A stretch of DNA of 64,000 nucleotides from Polyangiaceae bacterium (GCA_016712345.1 JADJRH010000001.1:2108001-2172000), one strand, 5' to 3'; numbered from the stretch's first letter, positions 9,247 through 16,991 are shown. Numbers and translations are program-made. The notes: generated by a model not told the origin, from the sequence alone.

Positions 9247-9798
9247 TTACTTCGAGGCCTTAAATTCAAAGCGGTGTGTGTACACAGTGTCTTTGCCCAC
9301 AGCGCTTTTTGGGTACACAAGCGCTTTTGCAAAGTTGATCATGCAGTTTTCAACTTCGGCCGCGTGTACATCGCCTTCGTCGCGTTTCATCTGCGCTTTT
9401 TCAAGCGAGCCGTCGGCCTTTAAGAAAAACTGAAACGCAACGTTGCCGGCTTGGCCCGGATTCTTTTTTCCCCACAGATCAAAGCACTTTCTAAAGCCGT
9501 CGCGGTTCTGTTTGATCAAATCAAACATCGGCTGCATGCGGTCGCTGCCTGAAGGTACCGGCGCCGCATTCGCGACAACGGTTCCACCCGGCGGCGGTTC
9601 GTTCGTGATCTCGGCCTTCGGCGGTTCGGCCGGGGCCGATGTCGGCGCTGCGCTTGGAGCCGTGTCGGCCGGTGACGCCGTTGATTGCGGCTCGGCCGAA
9701 ACCGTCACCGATGCGGCAGGCGGTTGCGGTTGGGCCGACGAAACGCCGCATCCACAAAGCAAAAGACCCAAAAGCGTCGCGACAACGCACAAGCGCAT
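9247..9798 (-). CDS. Lipoprotein with AgmX/PglI-type C-terminal domain
   Basis: 183 residues. The lipobox LLLCGC is followed by a Pro/Ala/Ser-rich linker (about 25-90). The C-terminal domain has the pattern of the AgmX/PglI or TonB-like family of myxobacteria: a helix with RDGFRKCFD, NPGQAGNV, a beta strand FQFFLKADGSLEKA, a conserved Cys in ENCMINFA, then YP. In that family the domain is periplasmic and associated with envelope machinery. It precedes the helical protein gene by 2 bases. Confidence 0.7.
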   Translation of the reverse strand: MRLCVVATLLGLLLCGCGVSSAQPQPPAASVTVSAEPQSTASPADTAPSAAPTSAPAEPPKAEITNEPPPGGTVVANAAPVPSGSDRMQPMFDLIKQNRDGFRKCFDLWGKKNPGQAGNVAFQFFLKADGSLEKAQMKRDEGDVHAAEVENCMINFAKALVYPKSAVGKDTVYTHRFEFKASK

Positions 9799-9900
9799 GC
9801 CGGCATGCTACCCAAAGACCCACCGTTCGCCCAGAAGCGTCACACACCACCGTGTGGCGCAGAAACTCGCGTTGAATACGGTTAGTTTCGTTAACGGTTT

Positions 9901-11193
9901 TCAGACGCGCGAGCCGCGCGACGGATATGGCTTGCTTCGATATTGCCCAAACGATCGAGGATCTTGGGCGATCACGGCTTGGCGCAGGCGTTCAATAGGC
10001 TCGGTGCTTTTGCCTTCTGCAACAAGCGACGCCGCAGCAACGGTGAGCGCCGGAAAAAAGAGATCGGTGCGAGCAAAACGGCCGGCGCGTCCCTGAGCAA
10101 CACGCGGCAAAATGCTCATGATCCTTCTAATTCCGTCCGCATAGCGCCTGGAAACCGCAAGCCTGTCGACAAGCGGTTCTAGAAAGTCGGCCACCATGGC
10201 GGCGCGATCTCGTGCGCCCTCACAGGCCTCTTTCAGCGGTTCAAGGAGCAGCAATGTCCAGAGCACCGTGTCATCGAGCGGGCCTTCTTCGGCGGTGCGC
10301 TCATCAATGTACGCAAGCGTTCGCCACAAGCGTCGACCCGGCCCGTCGGGCGCGTCGTCGTCGTAAAGAAGCGCCGAAAGCTCGGGCAAAAGCACGTCGA
10401 GAACGCCGGTTTCCCACGCCAAATAAATGGTTCGGCGCGCGGCCCCGCCGCGGAGCAATCTCAAAATTTCTTCGGCCACGCGGGGCCGCGCCGCAAGTTG
10501 AAGCGCCTCGCGACACGCCACGATCGCGTCGTACACATCGGGCGTCATGCCAAATCCAAGGCGGCCTGCAAACTTGAGCGCTCGCAAAATGCGCACGGGA
10601 TCTTCGCGGAATCGCGTTTCAGGATCGCCGATGGTGTGCACCACGCTGCGGCGCAAATCATCCATTCCGCCCACCCAGTCGAGAATTTCACGCGCTTCGA
10701 GATCGTAAAAAAGCGCGTTCATGGTGAAGTCGCGGCGCATGGCATCTTCGTGCGCTTCACCAAACACGTTGTCGCTTCGAATAAGCAGTTCGCTATTTTC
10801 TTCACCCTCGGTGTCGGGGTTTGGATTTTTGCGAAACGTGGCAACCTCGATCACTTTGCCGCCTTGAAACAGCACGTGAACGAGGCGAAATCGCCTGCCG
10901 ATAATGCGCGAGTTGCGGAAGAGTTCACGCACTTCTTCAGGGCGCGCGCTTGTCGCAACATCAAAGTCTTTGGGGTGGCGGCCGAGCAGCAAGTCGCGCA
11001 CGCACCCGCCCACGGCGTACGCCTCGTATCCGCGCCGCACGAGGCGTCGCAACACTTTTTGAACGTCGGGGTCAATCACCGACTCGTCCAGCGTCACTTC
11101 ATATCGAACCGGCGCGGGAACCACATCCGCCGGTGCGGGTTCACGCAGCACCGGAGACACGTCACTTTCGGGAACAGGGGTCGGCCGACCCAT
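9901..11193 (-). CDS. pcnB: Poly(A) polymerase I / CCA-adding-type nucleotidyltransferase
   Basis: 430 residues from ATG 11193. The class II nucleotidyltransferase head is clear: YAVGGCVRDLLLGRHPKDFDVA, broken here as VGGCVRD (about residues 61-67) and DFDVA with the metal-binding Asp pair (77, 79), followed by the RRFRLVHV strand. The second motif, EDAMRRDFTMNALFYD, and the helical neck with RILRALKFAGRLGF are typical of PcnB. The length and the C-terminal arm favour poly(A) polymerase over a tRNA CCA enzyme. The 115-bp leader separating it from the kinase gene upstream contains competing inverted repeats. Confidence 0.88.
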   Translation of the reverse strand: MGRPTPVPESDVSPVLREPAPADVVPAPVRYEVTLDESVIDPDVQKVLRRLVRRGYEAYAVGGCVRDLLLGRHPKDFDVATSARPEEVRELFRNSRIIGRRFRLVHVLFQGGKVIEVATFRKNPNPDTEGEENSELLIRSDNVFGEAHEDAMRRDFTMNALFYDLEAREILDWVGGMDDLRRSVVHTIGDPETRFREDPVRILRALKFAGRLGFGMTPDVYDAIVACREALQLAARPRVAEEILRLLRGGAARRTIYLAWETGVLDVLLPELSALLYDDDAPDGPGRRLWRTLAYIDERTAEEGPLDDTVLWTLLLLEPLKEACEGARDRAAMVADFLEPLVDRLAVSRRYADGIRRIMSILPRVAQGRAGRFARTDLFFPALTVAAASLVAEGKSTEPIERLRQAVIAQDPRSFGQYRSKPYPSRGSRV

Positions 11194-11230
11194 AGAGCTT
11201 TCCAAAAAACACCAATCAAAAGATCGAAGA

Positions 11231-11277
11231 GCATGACCGGGTAGGGACTGTCCGATCCTGGTCATGCGTACCCTACC
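11231..11277 (-). promoter_or_regulatory. Interleaved inverted repeats in pcnB leader
   Basis: Two inverted repeats interlock in the order a-b-a'-b': GCATGACC (11231-11238) with GGTCATGC (11260-11267), and GGTAGGG (11240-11246) with CCCTACC (11271-11277). On the pcnB mRNA they lie about 40-85 nt upstream of the start codon. They can form either of two mutually exclusive hairpins, or a pseudoknot, though the connecting lengths (3, 13 and 1 nt) are not ideal for a classical H-type fold. Confidence 0.5.
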
Positions 11278-11308
11278 AGCGTTCGCGCGATCGGGAAAGC
11301 TTGCCGAC

Positions 11309-12193
11309 TTAAACACCGCTTTCGATGAGCGCCCGCCGAAAATCCTCGATCGACGGGAAACGTTCTGCCGGATCGGGCGCCGTGGCTCGGTGAATGATCT
11401 TTGAAAGCGCAAAAGGAATATCGGCCGCCAGCCATCGCGGCGCTGTCGGCGAATGACCGGAGAGCATTTCGTGAAGCACAACGCCGAGCGCAAACACGTC
11501 CATCGTCGGCGCCGCGGGGGCGGCCCGGCGCTGTTCGGGAGCCATGTATTCAGGAGTTCCGTTGCGGGCCCCGGTCGCGTCGCCCTGAATGCACGCAAGC
11601 CCAAAATCGAGCATTTTAATGAGTTCGGTGCCGTCGTCTTGGTGAACCAAAAAGATGTTTTCGGGCTTCACGTCGAGGTGAATGACGCCCGCGCCATGAG
11701 CCGCCGAAAGGCCGAGCGCGGCCTGTTCGGCGATGCGAACCGCCCTTGTTTGTGCGAGCGGACGACTTTGAGCGAGCGTGTCGGCCAGGTCGAGCCCGAT
11801 GAGCAACTCCATGGTGCAAAACGGTGTTCCATCGGGCAGATGTTCGAGCGGTCCGGTGCGCACAACATTGGGGTGAACCACGTCGGCAGCGGCGGCCACG
11901 CCTCGTTCAAAGCGTCGAACAACGCCTCGATCTTCGCGAAAACGATCGCGCAGCACTTTGAGCGCCAACCGCGTTGTGCGACCGGTGCGAGAGATCGCGG
12001 TGCGCGGTGTGATGGGGCCGCTCAACACATGGGTGGGGTTGGGCCGATCGCTGATGGGATCGGGGCGCAAACTGAGTGGTTCGGCGAGGTACACATTGGT
12101 GAGCCCACCGCCGCGGAGAAGCTGAACGATGCGGTATCTTCCCGCGAACGTGGAGCCGACAAGCCTCGCTCCCGACGCGTCTGCATCGCCCAT
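11309..12193 (-). CDS. Serine/threonine protein kinase (Hanks type)
   Basis: 294 residues from ATG 12193. The kinase features in order are a degenerate Gly-rich loop LLRGGGLTNVYLA (about 26-37), the ATP-binding Lys in LALKVL (79), the catalytic loop HLDVKPEN with Asp 174, LDFG (Asp 196), and GTPEYMAPEQ. It has no transmembrane or sensor domain, so it is a compact cytoplasmic kinase. A roughly 25-residue insertion between the P-loop and the catalytic Lys (RPDPISDRPNPTHVLSG) is unusual. HLD replaces the common HRD, as in many bacterial kinases. It lies upstream of pcnB on the same strand. Confidence 0.88.
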   Translation of the reverse strand: MGDADASGARLVGSTFAGRYRIVQLLRGGGLTNVYLAEPLSLRPDPISDRPNPTHVLSGPITPRTAISRTGRTTRLALKVLRDRFREDRGVVRRFERGVAAAADVVHPNVVRTGPLEHLPDGTPFCTMELLIGLDLADTLAQSRPLAQTRAVRIAEQAALGLSAAHGAGVIHLDVKPENIFLVHQDDGTELIKMLDFGLACIQGDATGARNGTPEYMAPEQRRAAPAAPTMDVFALGVVLHEMLSGHSPTAPRWLAADIPFALSKIIHRATAPDPAERFPSIEDFRRALIESGV

Positions 12194-12301
12194 GAGTTGG
12201 ATGTTATCAAGTTCACCGCGGCCACCGGAAATGGTTGGCGGGCGATCTGTATTCACCGCGGACTGCTCCACCGGACACCACCACCCATTGCAGCCCGACA
12301 A

Positions 12302-12431
12302 AAGGCGGCGCGCCTACTCGGCATCTCAAGGCGCACGCTTGTGGCCCGCCTTTGAAGAGTGCAATCTGCTTCGGCCCCGCAAAAACGTCAGCGATTAGCC
12401 ACAGTCCGCATTCAAACGTCGGTACAATCGC
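12302..12431 (+). pseudogene. Duplicated 3'-end fragment of the FHA/sigma-54 regulator gene
   Basis: This 130-bp segment matches the reverse complement of 47422-47550 with few differences. That region is the last codons of the Fis-type helix-turn-helix (KAARLLGISRRTLVARL), the KNVSD C terminus, the stop codon and about 30 bp beyond. Here the reading frame is broken by an extra T after the LVARL codons (CGCCTTTGAAGAG against CGCCTTGAAGAG), and no upstream part of the gene is present. It is a relic of an ancestral copy or a recombination scar. Confidence 0.8.
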
Positions 12432-12691
12432 GCTCCCTTAGAGATGCCCCCTGCGCGCTCCTCGGTGCTGGCGCACCTGCGGTGCTCCGCCCCCAAGCGG
12501 CTCGCTTCGCTCGCCGCGGGGGCGCCCGCGCTAGTCAGAGGCCTGCTGCCGGATTTTGGAGGAGGCTCGCCTTCCTCGGGAAGGTCAGAAACGAGGGCAG
12601 CACCTACCAAGGTTGCCAAACTGCCCAGAAATGCGCGGCGTGTGGGGCGGCTTGGTGGGTAGATCGCCCGTGACGATTGCGCCCTGTTCAT
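12395..12691 (-). CDS. Short Tat-signal-like ORF, probably truncated
   Basis: 98 residues. The N terminus TRRAFLGSLATLVGAALVSD looks like a twin-arginine signal, followed by a low-complexity Pro/Ala/Arg stretch. The last 13 residues and the stop are inside the duplicated regulator fragment (12302-12431), so the natural C terminus has probably been lost. The start overlaps the stop of the upstream gene by four bases (ATGA), which argues that the ORF was once translated. Confidence 0.4.
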   Translation of the reverse strand: MNRAQSSRAIYPPSRPTRRAFLGSLATLVGAALVSDLPEEGEPPPKSGSRPLTSAGAPAASEASRLGAEHRRCASTEERAGGISKGARLYRRLNADCG

Positions 12692-13026
12692 GATGGGCGC
12701 CTCATGCTTTGCGGGCCTTCAAGCTGAATCGTCAACCGTTCGAGCGTCTCCTGTTGCTCGGTGGATTGCGTACGCATTCGCTCAAGTGTTTCTTTTTGCT
12801 TGGCGCTTTGTGTACGCATCGCCTCAAGGGCGCCCTGAACGCTCGCCTGTTTGTCGTTGATCGCGTCGAGTTGAGCGTTCAGGTCATGGTTGGCCTTGTC
12901 GAGTTGGTCTTTAATGGCGTCAAACGCGGCGCCCAACTTGACATACAAAGCGATTAGGCCGGCGAGCACGACCACGTACACAGCAACGACAAGAATCGAG
13001 AGAAGGTCATTGCTCATCTCAACCAT
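12688..13026 (-). CDS. Small membrane-anchored coiled-coil protein
   Basis: 112 residues. One N-terminal transmembrane helix (LLSILVVAVYVVVLAGLIALYV) is followed by about 80 residues of heptad-rich coiled coil, including an internal duplication (EAMRTQSAKQKETLERMRTQSTEQQETLERL). An alternative start is the ATG three codons in (13017). The function is unknown. It belongs to a minus-strand cluster of small anchored coiled-coil proteins with the gene at 13500-14030. Confidence 0.6.
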   Translation of the reverse strand: MVEMSNDLLSILVVAVYVVVLAGLIALYVKLGAAFDAIKDQLDKANHDLNAQLDAINDKQASVQGALEAMRTQSAKQKETLERMRTQSTEQQETLERLTIQLEGPQSMRRPS

Positions 13027-13072
13027 CCATGTCCAAAGGTAAGTGTGATCATCTGACTGCTGCGTCTATGCC

Positions 13073-13503
13073 TTACCGGTGATGGGTTGAAACCAGGGTC
13101 GAACGTTGAAAAGGTCGCTGGAAAGGTTGACTTGTGTACGCAAACCGGTCGGCCAGTCCGCACCGAACAATCACAACCGGCGTTTCACCCTGGGATGCGA
13201 GATGTTCAAGGTGGGTAGATAGCGGGTCATTGGGCTCGAAAAGAGAGCGAAAGGGTGAGGCTGCCGCGATAAGCGGGCCTTCTGCGCCGTTCAGGTTGGC
13301 ACGCGCGCGAACCTCGGCGGGGTTGGGGCCTTTTTGTACGGCGATGAATTTGTAGGGCGAGTTGAAAACCCGTTTCGTCGTTCAGGTCCAGAACGGTAAG
13401 GGCCAAGCTTTGACGGTTGAGCACGATGGGCGCCATTTTCTAGCACCTGGCGCAACGCTTCCACAAAGCGCATGAGCGTCGGTGGGCGGTGGACGCGCTT
13501 CAT
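13073..13503 (-). pseudogene. Degraded gene with two frameshifts
   Basis: Protein-like sequence continues through all three minus-strand frames. MKRVHRPPTLMRFVEALRQ starts at ATG 13503, which overlaps the upstream stop as ATGA. IVLNRQSLALTVLDLNDET follows in a second frame, then SPYKFIAVQKGPNPAEVRA, GPLIAAASPF and GETPVVIVRCGLADRF in the third frame to a stop at 13073. Joined, they would give a protein of about 140 residues. I do not recognise the family. Either there are two real frameshifts or the assembly is locally wrong. Confidence 0.55.
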
Positions 13504-14030
13504 GGTTGGGTTTGCTCCGCCTGTTGGTGTTTGGCTCGAATCATTTCGGGGCTCCAACCGCTTGGCGGTGTAGCCTCGTCATCCCCGACTCGAAGAAGGG
13601 TAGAACCTGAACCGTGAGGGTTGAGAACGGAGGGGAGATCCGTTGAACCGGATGACACGTGGCGGGCATGTTCACCGGGTCGAGTCAATGGGGGTAGACG
13701 CTGCGCCAAGCGGAGATCGTTTCGGTGCTCGGCGGCCGTTTCCTGAATTTGAGCCGCGAGCGCCGCACCTGTCAGGGTGATCTGACCATGCAGCGCGGCA
13801 AATAGCGTTGCCCGCTGTGCGCGCGTTTCGGCGTGTTGCTCGGCCGCCAAATTCGCGGCTTGCTCGGCTAACATTTGGGCCTGTTCGCGCGCTTGCTTGG
13901 CAAGCATTTTTTCTTGCAATAGAGCTTGTTTCGCAAGTTCGATGCGTTGCCCGCCCTGAAGGAAAAGCCCTACCAATAGGCCGACGCATGCGCCTAGCAG
14001 AAACGTGACGATTGTACCGATCGTTGCCAT
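13500..14030 (-). CDS. Membrane-anchored coiled-coil protein
   Basis: 176 residues from ATG 14030 (MATIGTIVTFLLGACVGLLVG). A single N-terminal transmembrane helix is followed by a long Gln/Ala/Glu coiled coil (about residues 28-75, with repeated LAKQAREQAQMLAEQAANLA-type heptads) and a less ordered C-terminal tail with Pro, Ser and Gly. The N-terminal helix with GxxxG spacing suggests self-association. No catalytic motif is present. It lies downstream of the sigma factor gene, separated by a large stem-loop and a promoter-like repeat. Confidence 0.6.
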   Translation of the reverse strand: MATIGTIVTFLLGACVGLLVGLFLQGGQRIELAKQALLQEKMLAKQAREQAQMLAEQAANLAAEQHAETRAQRATLFAALHGQITLTGAALAAQIQETAAEHRNDLRLAQRLPPLTRPGEHARHVSSGSTDLPSVLNPHGSGSTLLRVGDDEATPPSGWSPEMIRAKHQQAEQTQP

Positions 14031-14160
14031 GGGTAGAGTCCGTGCCCCCAACGGTGGGAAGGTGCAGCCTTGCGCGGCCTGTCCGGGGGGGTCGCTGCCG
14101 GGTCGCGTGGCCGCACCTTCCACCGTTTCACCGGTGAGCCTTCCTGCGCGATGAACCTCA

Positions 14161-14242
14161 CCGATTCCAGCGAGGTAAGACCCTACCGATGCTGAGCCGG
14201 GGGGATAACTCAGGCGGCCGGGTCTTACCTCGCTGCAATCGG
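14161..14242. repeat. Large stem-loop with 23-nt arms
   Basis: Arms 14161-14183 and 14220-14242 are complementary over 23 positions with a single mismatch and begin CCGATT / end AATCGG. The 36-nt loop is GC-rich. It lies between the sigma factor gene and the coiled-coil gene on the minus strand. No T-run follows on either side, so it is not a classical terminator; an mRNA-processing site or a small mobile palindromic element are alternatives. Confidence 0.75.
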
Positions 14243-14291
14243 CGAGGAAACAAGGAGTTGGTGGGCACTTGTGATGCCCTCTTCTTCCTAT

Positions 14292-14338
14292 TTGTCCGAG
14301 GATCGAAAAGGAGAGAGCTGCTAAGGACGATTTTTTTC
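14292..14338 (-). promoter_or_regulatory. Promoter-like repeat downstream of sigma factor gene (copy 2)
   Basis: On the minus strand this reads A-tract, about 14 variable bases, then CTCTCT-x-CTTTTCGATCCTCGGACAA. It is almost identical to the copy at 15619-15663 directly upstream of the sigma factor start. It overlaps the 3' end of the sigma gene and precedes the coiled-coil gene at 13500-14030, so it may be a promoter for that gene recognised by the same factor. Confidence 0.45.
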
Positions 14339-15607
14339 TGCCCGCGCCCGTTCTTGGGGATTGTGCGTAGGAGCGCCTTGGTCGCCGCTTTCCGCTTGGC
14401 TGAACCTGCCGAGTGCGCGCAATGCCTGAATACGGAACGCGTCCCGCTTGGCCGCATCTTGGTCAGCGAAGCGTTTTGCATGCTCGTCTGCAAGGTATAG
14501 TGCTTGCTCGAATTGGCCGGTTGCCATGGCTGTCTTCAGCCGGAACATCAGGTGATTTGATGTCGCTGGGGTAGACTGTATAGGTGCTGTCCGATGCGCC
14601 GAACGACTGGGCTCCGTTGGGGCTCTGGGTCGAGGTGACGCCGACGGCAAAGGTGGTGGGGGCGGCGCGTTCACGACAGATGTGGATTTGGTGGGCTCGC
14701 TTACCTCGGAGGACGTTGTCTTGCGCTCCGGTTCTACGCGACGATCACGGTGATTTTGCCAAGCAAGCGAACCCAAGACCCCTGACACCACACCGGCCAA
14801 AAATATACCGGCGACGAGCGCCGCAAACTTGGGTTTTGCAATCGTCACGACCGCCGGAGACGGCACCGGATCTGCGGGTGGTGCCGGACGCGCCGAGGCC
14901 ACGGGGCTCTCGGAGGCCGCGTCAGGTTGTGGACCTTCTTTGATGGATTCAGACAAGCGATCCCACGCGGCGGCGCCTTCCTCGAAAGGCCGCGGTTTTG
15001 GCTGCAATGCTTTCACGAGCGCATCCATCGAACCAAAGCCCAGAAACGCGCCCACCTTGGGCCGGTCGTGGTTGTCATCGGTTTCGAGATCGCGCTTTGC
15101 CATGAGAAGTCTCCAATGGATGGTCGATTCAGGGACACCCGTTTCCGTGGCTACTTCCGCAATGGTCAACCCATACAGAAAGTGCAGTACGAACGCTTCT
15201 CGCTGTTCCGCGTCGCGAATGACCTTCCGTAACGCTTGGGCTAAGTTCGCCGCTTGCTCCGCGCTGAGTCCGCGCGCGTGAAGATGAGCGGCCGGGTCGG
15301 CGCTTGGGATCTCCTGCCTTCGGCGGAAGCCCCGCCGGGCATTGGCTGCGGTCCTCCGAACAAATCCCGTGATCCACGCGCGTTCTGAGCCTACCGACGG
15401 ATCGAAGTCACCGATTTTGGCGTGGATGGTTTGCCAAAGCGTTTGCGCGGTGTCGTCCAGATCGCCCGCGCGTACGCCGTAGCTTTGGAGAAGGTCGCGC
15501 GCAAACTCCCAATGAGCCGCGTATAAGTCTTCAGTCGTGGGCCGCCTTCGCGGTCCTGAGATGGGCGGCGGGTCGTCCGGCACGGGTGGAGGGTGAGTGA
15601 GCCTCAT
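14321..15607 (-). CDS. ECF-like sigma factor fused to transmembrane and repeat domain
   Basis: 428 residues from ATG 15607 (a GTG at 15610 is also in frame). Sigma region 2 spans about residues 28-97 (DLDDTAQTLWQTI, ERAWITGFVRRTAANARRG). Region 4 spans about 118-175 (EQREAFVLHFLYGLTIAEVA, then the helix-turn-helix VPESTIHWRLLMAKRDLE). It is followed by a linker, one transmembrane helix (about 261-283, FAALVAGIFLAGVVSGVLGS), a Pro/Ser linker, and a C-terminal helical, TPR-like segment (about 355-405). ECF factors are usually about 200 residues and soluble, so the membrane-anchored C-terminal extension probably replaces a separate anti-sigma factor. A promoter-like repeat flanks the gene. Confidence 0.8.
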   Translation of the reverse strand: MRLTHPPPVPDDPPPISGPRRRPTTEDLYAAHWEFARDLLQSYGVRAGDLDDTAQTLWQTIHAKIGDFDPSVGSERAWITGFVRRTAANARRGFRRRQEIPSADPAAHLHARGLSAEQAANLAQALRKVIRDAEQREAFVLHFLYGLTIAEVATETGVPESTIHWRLLMAKRDLETDDNHDRPKVGAFLGFGSMDALVKALQPKPRPFEEGAAAWDRLSESIKEGPQPDAASESPVASARPAPPADPVPSPAVVTIAKPKFAALVAGIFLAGVVSGVLGSLAWQNHRDRRVEPERKTTSSEVSEPTKSTSVVNAPPPPPLPSASPRPRAPTEPSRSAHRTAPIQSTPATSNHLMFRLKTAMATGQFEQALYLADEHAKRFADQDAAKRDAFRIQALRALGRFSQAESGDQGAPTHNPQERARAEKNRP

Positions 15608-15618
15608 CACGTTCTCTA

Positions 15619-15663
15619 TTGTCCGAGGATCGAAAAGCAGAGAGTGCAGGGGTCGTTTTTTTC
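15619..15663 (-). promoter_or_regulatory. Promoter-like repeat upstream of sigma factor gene (copy 1)
   Basis: On the minus strand an A-tract is followed by CTCTCTG and CTTTTCGATCCTCGGACAA, ending 8 bases before the GTG/ATG start of the sigma factor gene. The 26-base core differs at one position from the copy at 14292-14317. Two copies of the same motif, one upstream of a sigma factor gene and one upstream of the next gene, are what autoregulation by that factor would leave. Confidence 0.5.
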
Positions 15664-15700
15664 GTCATTTCTTTTGTCTGTACAGGCTCGGCGGCCCACG

Positions 15701-16498
15701 TCACCGGGCTTCAGGCGGAATTTCAGGCGAGCTGGGCCAGGTGATGCCCACCTTCGCAAGCGTTTCTTGGGCGTACGCCAGATCCGCAGGTTTGGGTGGT
15801 TTCGGGATCAGGGTCGCAATCTCCTCGGCAGTGAACTGGGTGGGGCCTTGCAGCGCCCGATCGGTCACCGCGTCGATGATTGCGTGGATGTGGGCTTCTT
15901 TACGAGCCTGCTCCACCACGATAGCCCTCTCGTTTGGGCCACAAAAAAAGGCGGACAGCGGCCAGAGGCGACCGCCTCGGAGCAACCCCCAAGCGGCAAG
16001 CTGACGCACTCCAGGCCCCGTGGGGTCGTCAAACATTGAGCCGCCCACCTGTTCGCCGTACAGCCAAAGCCCCGCGCTTGCCATTTTCTCCAGGTATTCG
16101 GGCCCGTCGGCGAGCATGCCGCTGGCCATCACAAAGGCGGGCTCCAGTTCGGGGGGAAGCCCCGGCACAGCCCCCCGCACATCGTCGGGGCCCCTGGTCA
16201 CGGCGGACGGCAAAAGGCCCAATTGCTCCATCGGACCAAACCCCAGTTCGAACGCGAGGCCCACAACGCCCGTCTCCGTCCAGGCGATCACCTCGTTGTC
16301 CCCGCATCCGTCGTAGTTGCAAACAGCGCCCCGCCGAAAATCACCCGTCCAGACCCCGCCCGCGGACGCCGGGAACGACAGGCGTCTCAGCGGGATGTTG
16401 CCAAATAGGGCTTCCACGTAGGCGCGCATTGAGGCGCGAACGATGGCGTCGCGGTCAAACATCAGGTTTCCGAACTGAGGAACGGTCCGTTGAATCAT
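15701..16498 (-). CDS. Hypothetical protein
   Basis: 265 residues, soluble, no signal peptide. The composition is that of a globular protein, with several Gly-rich turns (SAGGVWTGDFRRGAVCNYDG, EQVGGSMFDDPTGPGVRQL). No family is recognised and no catalytic motif is evident. It follows the tandem small-protein pair at 16620-17288 on the same strand and precedes the sigma factor gene. Confidence 0.6.
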   Translation of the reverse strand: MIQRTVPQFGNLMFDRDAIVRASMRAYVEALFGNIPLRRLSFPASAGGVWTGDFRRGAVCNYDGCGDNEVIAWTETGVVGLAFELGFGPMEQLGLLPSAVTRGPDDVRGAVPGLPPELEPAFVMASGMLADGPEYLEKMASAGLWLYGEQVGGSMFDDPTGPGVRQLAAWGLLRGGRLWPLSAFFCGPNERAIVVEQARKEAHIHAIIDAVTDRALQGPTQFTAEEIATLIPKPPKPADLAYAQETLAKVGITWPSSPEIPPEAR

Positions 16499-16619
16499 GG
16501 TGCTCTCAGGTAGATCACGCGGGTTGCAGCGTCAAACGCGACCGCGGTTGTCACGGTGTGTACGCCGGCGCGCTGTTGAGCCTTTTCACCTCCTCGGCGG
16601 GCGGGTTTACGGCTTTGCG

Positions 16620-16919
16620 CTACCGGCTAACCTCCCCAATCACTGGGGGGTGAATGGGCGGGTCAAGCGTTCCGCCGCCGGCAAGCTCCACCTCGTCTGT
16701 GACCCTTTGGATCACGAAGTTTGCAGCGTCCCGTATAGCGTGCGGCCAGTCTACCTGCTTCAAACGCACTTTGTCGCTGCGCCGCTTGAAGCCTAGAATT
16801 TCCACGGCGACGGACCACGTTCGGCCGTCCGTATCGGGCCGCACATCGCCAATCCGAAGCGTGATGATCCGCGGCTCCGTGCCATCCGCGGGAGTAAACG
16901 TCGTGGTTAGTTCCAACAT
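16620..16919 (-). CDS. Small beta-rich protein, paralogue A of a tandem pair
   Basis: 99 residues. It is a tandem paralogue of the protein at 16992-17288: both start with an M-E/L-x-L motif and FTPA(D/N)G, contain RxITLRIG or RTITVRIG, W(S/T)(V/A)xVE(I/V)L, and end with AGGGTL(D/E)PP. The hydrophobic/charged alternation suggests an immunoglobulin-like or other small beta fold. The function is unknown. The pair lies downstream of a secreted lipoprotein and an outer-membrane-like protein on the same strand. Confidence 0.65.
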   Translation of the reverse strand: MLELTTTFTPADGTEPRIITLRIGDVRPDTDGRTWSVAVEILGFKRRSDKVRLKQVDWPHAIRDAANFVIQRVTDEVELAGGGTLDPPIHPPVIGEVSR

Positions 16920-16991
16920 GCGAATCGCTCTGTGACGTGACCGCGCCCGAGCCTGCTCGATCGCGCGCAGGCCTTCAAGGATGGCGCGAAT

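Noticed and set aside
11453..12355. 300-codon open frame on the plus strand ending in LLGISRRTLVARL
   Set aside because: Most is antisense to the kinase gene. Only the last residues are meaningful, and they belong to the duplicated regulator fragment.
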